Positions 61,510 through 64,000 of a stretch of 64,000 nt of DNA are shown piece after piece (position 1 is the stretch's first letter; each line of letters opens with the position of its first letter). The position numbers were made by a program, and so were the translations under genes. The notes beneath the pieces were generated by a model that was not told the DNA's origin, ran no database searches, and saw nothing but the letters and a program-made list of their open reading frames with translations. Location: the NCBI RefSeq assembly GCF_900104095.1, contig NZ_FNJO01000011.1, positions 1-64,000 of the forward strand, read 5' to 3'. Source of the DNA: Ralstonia sp. 25mfcol4.1. GTDB taxonomy: Bacteria > Pseudomonadota > Gammaproteobacteria > Burkholderiales > Burkholderiaceae.

Positions 61510-63210
61510 TTACTCAAACACCGGCTTCACTGCGGCTCTGCCATAGTGATGAACCTGGACATGGCAGTCGGGATGTACCAGTACACGATTGCTTAGAGCG
61601 TCGGACCCGCCTGCTACTCTGGGTTCGATGTGGTGGTCATGCCACCCGGTCTCTTTGCTTATCGCGCTGTGACACACCGCGCACAAGCCTCGCTGGGACA
61701 TGAACAGCTTTGCCCACTGCTTCCGGTACGCCATGCTTTCTGCCATGCGTTCCTGTCGCAGCGTTTCGCCATACATTTCCTGCGCTGGGTCGAAAGGGTT
61801 GTAGTCCCCCCGCACCTTCTTGTGCCTCCGGATAGGCGTACTCGGGATCGAATACAGTCCTTTCCAGTAGCGTTCGCCAGCCTTGTTCACTTCCGTGGAA
61901 CCGAACACCCAATTCCGATCATCGATTGATGCGAAGTATTTCTTTCGCACCCATTCAACTTTCTTTCTTCGATGTCGCCGTTTTGCCCACCTCCACAGCG
62001 CCCTAAATATCAGGTGCTCCATTCGGGTGAACGTCGCCTTCGCAACCACTGGGCTGTGATACTGCGCCCAGCCCCTGAGCATCGGGTTCAGCGTTTGGAC
62101 TAGGTCCGCCTGCTTTCGCCCGCTGTGAGCACTGATGACCTCCTTGACCTTGCGATAAAACGTTTGTGCGTTCTTCTTGCTCGGTTTGATGAGCAGTGTT
62201 CCCGAGTACTTCCGGAAATTCCACCCAAGGAAGTCAAAGCCTTCGGCGATGTTGACGATTCGCGTTTTCTCCGTGGATAGCGAAAGCCCCCTTGTTGCTA
62301 GGAACTGTTCCACCCACGGCTTCACTTCGTTTTCTAGGACTTCCGGCGTGTTGCCGGTGATCACGAAGTCATCTGCATACCGTACGACATTCACTTTCAG
62401 CTTCTTCGTGTTGGTTACTCCCAGCTTTGCCCGTAGGGACTCGACCAGTTGTTGTTCCAACCCATTCAGTGCCACGTTAGCCAAGGTCGGGGAAATGATG
62501 CCCCCCTGTGGTGTTCCAGCGTCGGTCGCCTGAAACTGGCCCTGAAATACCACGCCAGCTTTCAGCCACTTCCGCAGGATTGCTTTGTCCATAGGGACAT
62601 TGCGCTCCAGCCAGTCGTGACTGATATGGTCGAAACACCCTTTGATATCCGCTTCTAGGATCCATTGGGCCGAAGCCTTTCTGGACAAATTGACGAATAG
62701 CTGGGACATGGCATCCGCCGTGGATCGATTGATCCGGAACCCATAGGAGTTCGGATCGCTCGTCCCTTCGGACACTGGTTCCAGCGCCAGCAGATACAAC
62801 GCCTGCATGGCTCTGTCCAACATGGTCGGGATGCCCAGAGGGCGTTCCTTTCCGTTGGCCTTGGGGATGTAAACCCGCCTTAACGGCAGCGGGCGGTACC
62901 CCCGGTGCTTCAACCGCCCGATGGCTTCCCATCGGGCTTCAGGCGATTTCCACTTTTCGCGGTCGACTCCTGCCGTCCGCGCACCTTGGTTCATCGCCAC
63001 TCGCCTTACCGCCGATGCTTTGGCGGAAAACGAGCGGGTCAGGGATCGTTGCAGGGCTTTCACCCGGCGCCAATCCCCTTCCTGTGTTGCCTTCGCAATT
63101 CGAATCTGCATTGCCCGAACATTCCGATCGACGCGGCGCCAATTGATGTCGCCCCATCGTTGCGGGATGCCGGAGGGCGCAGATTCATCCTCTCGGATCA
63201 ATACTTCCAT
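61510..63210 (-). CDS. ltrA: group II intron reverse transcriptase/maturase with HNH endonuclease domain
   Basis: A 566-aa multifunctional protein that helps the intron splice and insert. RT blocks: YIPKANGKERPLGIPT (114-129), SDPNSYGFR (151-159), EADIKGCFDHI (186-196), GTPQGGIISP (232-241), YADD at 278-281 and EKTRIVNI (314-321). Domain X is around 372-412 (LNPMLRGWAQYH...WRWAKRRH). The C-terminal HNH endonuclease has C510-x2-C513, HDHH at 524-527 and HPDCH at 546-550. No stop or frameshift interrupts it, so it should be functional. RBS AGGAGA precedes ATG 63210. Confidence 0.95.
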   Translation of the reverse strand: MEVLIREDESAPSGIPQRWGDINWRRVDRNVRAMQIRIAKATQEGDWRRVKALQRSLTRSFSAKASAVRRVAMNQGARTAGVDREKWKSPEARWEAIGRLKHRGYRPLPLRRVYIPKANGKERPLGIPTMLDRAMQALYLLALEPVSEGTSDPNSYGFRINRSTADAMSQLFVNLSRKASAQWILEADIKGCFDHISHDWLERNVPMDKAILRKWLKAGVVFQGQFQATDAGTPQGGIISPTLANVALNGLEQQLVESLRAKLGVTNTKKLKVNVVRYADDFVITGNTPEVLENEVKPWVEQFLATRGLSLSTEKTRIVNIAEGFDFLGWNFRKYSGTLLIKPSKKNAQTFYRKVKEVISAHSGRKQADLVQTLNPMLRGWAQYHSPVVAKATFTRMEHLIFRALWRWAKRRHRRKKVEWVRKKYFASIDDRNWVFGSTEVNKAGERYWKGLYSIPSTPIRRHKKVRGDYNPFDPAQEMYGETLRQERMAESMAYRKQWAKLFMSQRGLCAVCHSAISKETGWHDHHIEPRVAGGSDALSNRVLVHPDCHVQVHHYGRAAVKPVFE

Positions 63211-63252
63211 GCTGCTCTCCTATCTTGGGGACTTCCCCAAACAGCAGAGACA

Positions 63253-63275
63253 ACATGCCCCCTTGGGGGGCATGT
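63253..63275 (-). other. strong hairpin upstream of the maturase start
   Basis: ACATGCCCCC (63253-63262) pairs with GGGGGCATGT (63266-63275), a 10-bp stem in the domain IV leader, 43 bases before the ATG. Further C/G runs (63215-63240, 63278-63290) could extend or compete with it. It may limit translation of the maturase or be part of the domain IV fold. Confidence 0.5.
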
Positions 63276-64000
63276 CACCCCCCAAAGGGAAGAAAATTAA
63301 ACAAGCGAGTTCAGTCAGCCGTCTTGCGACGAAAGACCAGTTGGAAGTCTGCCCGCTTTCGCGTGGGATGATGTTTCAACCCCTATCCGGACCATTACAG
63401 CCTGGCGTTCGCTTTCTCCAACCTCCCATACCCGCACAGCCAACAGCGTTCCTTACGGTTCGCCTGCCTGAGTCAAATTGCACTCCGGCAGCCATACGGG
63501 CTTACCACGTTCCCTGCGCATTACACGACTGGGTTAGGGCCTGCCTCTCCGCCGGTGGTCATACTAGCGACGTGTCCCGAGTTTTGAGCGGGGCATCCGA
63601 CCACGTACCGTTTGGTTAGTGCCTATCAGCAGCTTTGGCACCGCAATCCTTACGACGTTTATCAGCAGTTCACTACGTTACCCATACCAGCCAGCCCGCA
63701 CCTCGACCCCTTTGCTGCTGGGAGCCTCTACATCCCGGCCTCACGGCATGGACGCACCCTGACGGGGGCAGCGTTGTCAGGAGAGCTTCATACCCCACCG
63801 TTAACCAGTGACGCATGTCTCCATAGGCTACTGCTAGTCGCATAGCAGGTTCTCTATCGAGGCACCCTCGCGGGTGTATTCGACCGAACTATAACGCGCA
63901 GAGCTATACGCTCCGGGAAACCTCACTTCATTACTTCAGTGCCTCCGTGCTGGCAGGCGCTTGACGACAGGCGGGCTCTTGTGAGCACATGGCCTGCGTC

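Larger units (their letters stand above)
61406..64000 (-). mobile_element. group II intron (chloroplast-like type), 5' end not located
   Basis: A retroelement on the minus strand. It consists of structured RNA (63211-64000 holds the domain I-III region, no gene), an RT/maturase gene in domain IV (61510-63210), domain V (61453-61487) and a domain VI stem (about 61408-61450) with a plausible bulged branch A near 61418. The 3' end lies near 61406-61412, before GGTGATCTCATC and the ispB start; the exact splice site is uncertain because the usual AY end is only met at GAAAC. I could not identify a GTGYG 5' end; it may be in the last 150 bases or beyond the window. Confidence 0.85.

Noticed and set aside
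63211..64000. Small open frames in the last 790 bases
   Set aside because: The region is the structured RNA of the group II intron upstream of the maturase gene; the frames have no ribosome sites or domains.

Overview
The window reads as chromosomal DNA of a Burkholderiaceae betaproteobacterium, most likely Cupriavidus or a close Ralstonia-type relative. The DNA is GC-rich. The gene order mraZ to ftsZ, then peroxiredoxin, lpxC, dciA, M23 peptidase, secA and argJ, and the yacG-zapD-coaE-pilD-pilC-pilB block, are typical of that group. Named functions rest on recognisable motifs read by eye; no database search was run.

Layout. 1-354: end of an rRNA operon (3' end of 23S, 5S, terminator). 700-21121: accessory metabolism and transport. 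This holds a DUF3047 lipoprotein, a DUF2891 protein, an M20 amidohydrolase divergent from a complete five-gene peptide ABC transporter, an orphan LivK-type binding protein, a molybdopterin oxidoreductase coupled to a lipoprotein aminopeptidase, a TetR regulator followed by a fatty acyl-CoA ligase, a MarR regulator coupled to a small glycine-rich lipoprotein, an orphan Bug/TctC binding protein, and a porin. 21462-22085: coq7.

22432-40383: the complete dcw cluster (mraZ rsmH ftsL ftsI murE murF mraY murD ftsW murG murC ddlB ftsQ ftsA ftsZ), many genes joined by 4-bp ATGA or similar overlaps. It starts at a clear sigma70 promoter overlapped by a 10-bp-phased repeat that looks like a MraZ operator, and ends at a strong hairpin after ftsZ. 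Peroxiredoxin and lpxC follow. Between lpxC and dciA sits an unexpected minus-strand pair: a multi-pass membrane protein of unknown function and a second M20 amidohydrolase. Then come dciA, an M23 peptidase, secA, argJ, a DUF815 ATPase, mutT and an OPT-family transporter. The minus-strand block yacG-zapD-coaE-pilD-pilC-pilB follows, then tRNA-Pro(CGG) with its own promoter and terminator, then ispB.

61406-64000: a group II intron of chloroplast-like type with an intact reverse transcriptase/maturase/HNH protein and a canonical domain V. Its 3' end falls about a dozen bases upstream of the TTG start codon of ispB, right beside the ribosome-binding site of this probably essential gene; the intron 5' end was not located and may lie outside the window. 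This insertion, a low-codon-bias mosaic tract inside rsmH, the MraZ promoter/operator layout, and the inserted M20/membrane pair are the points most worth a second look. I did not see a clearly novel defence or secretion system.
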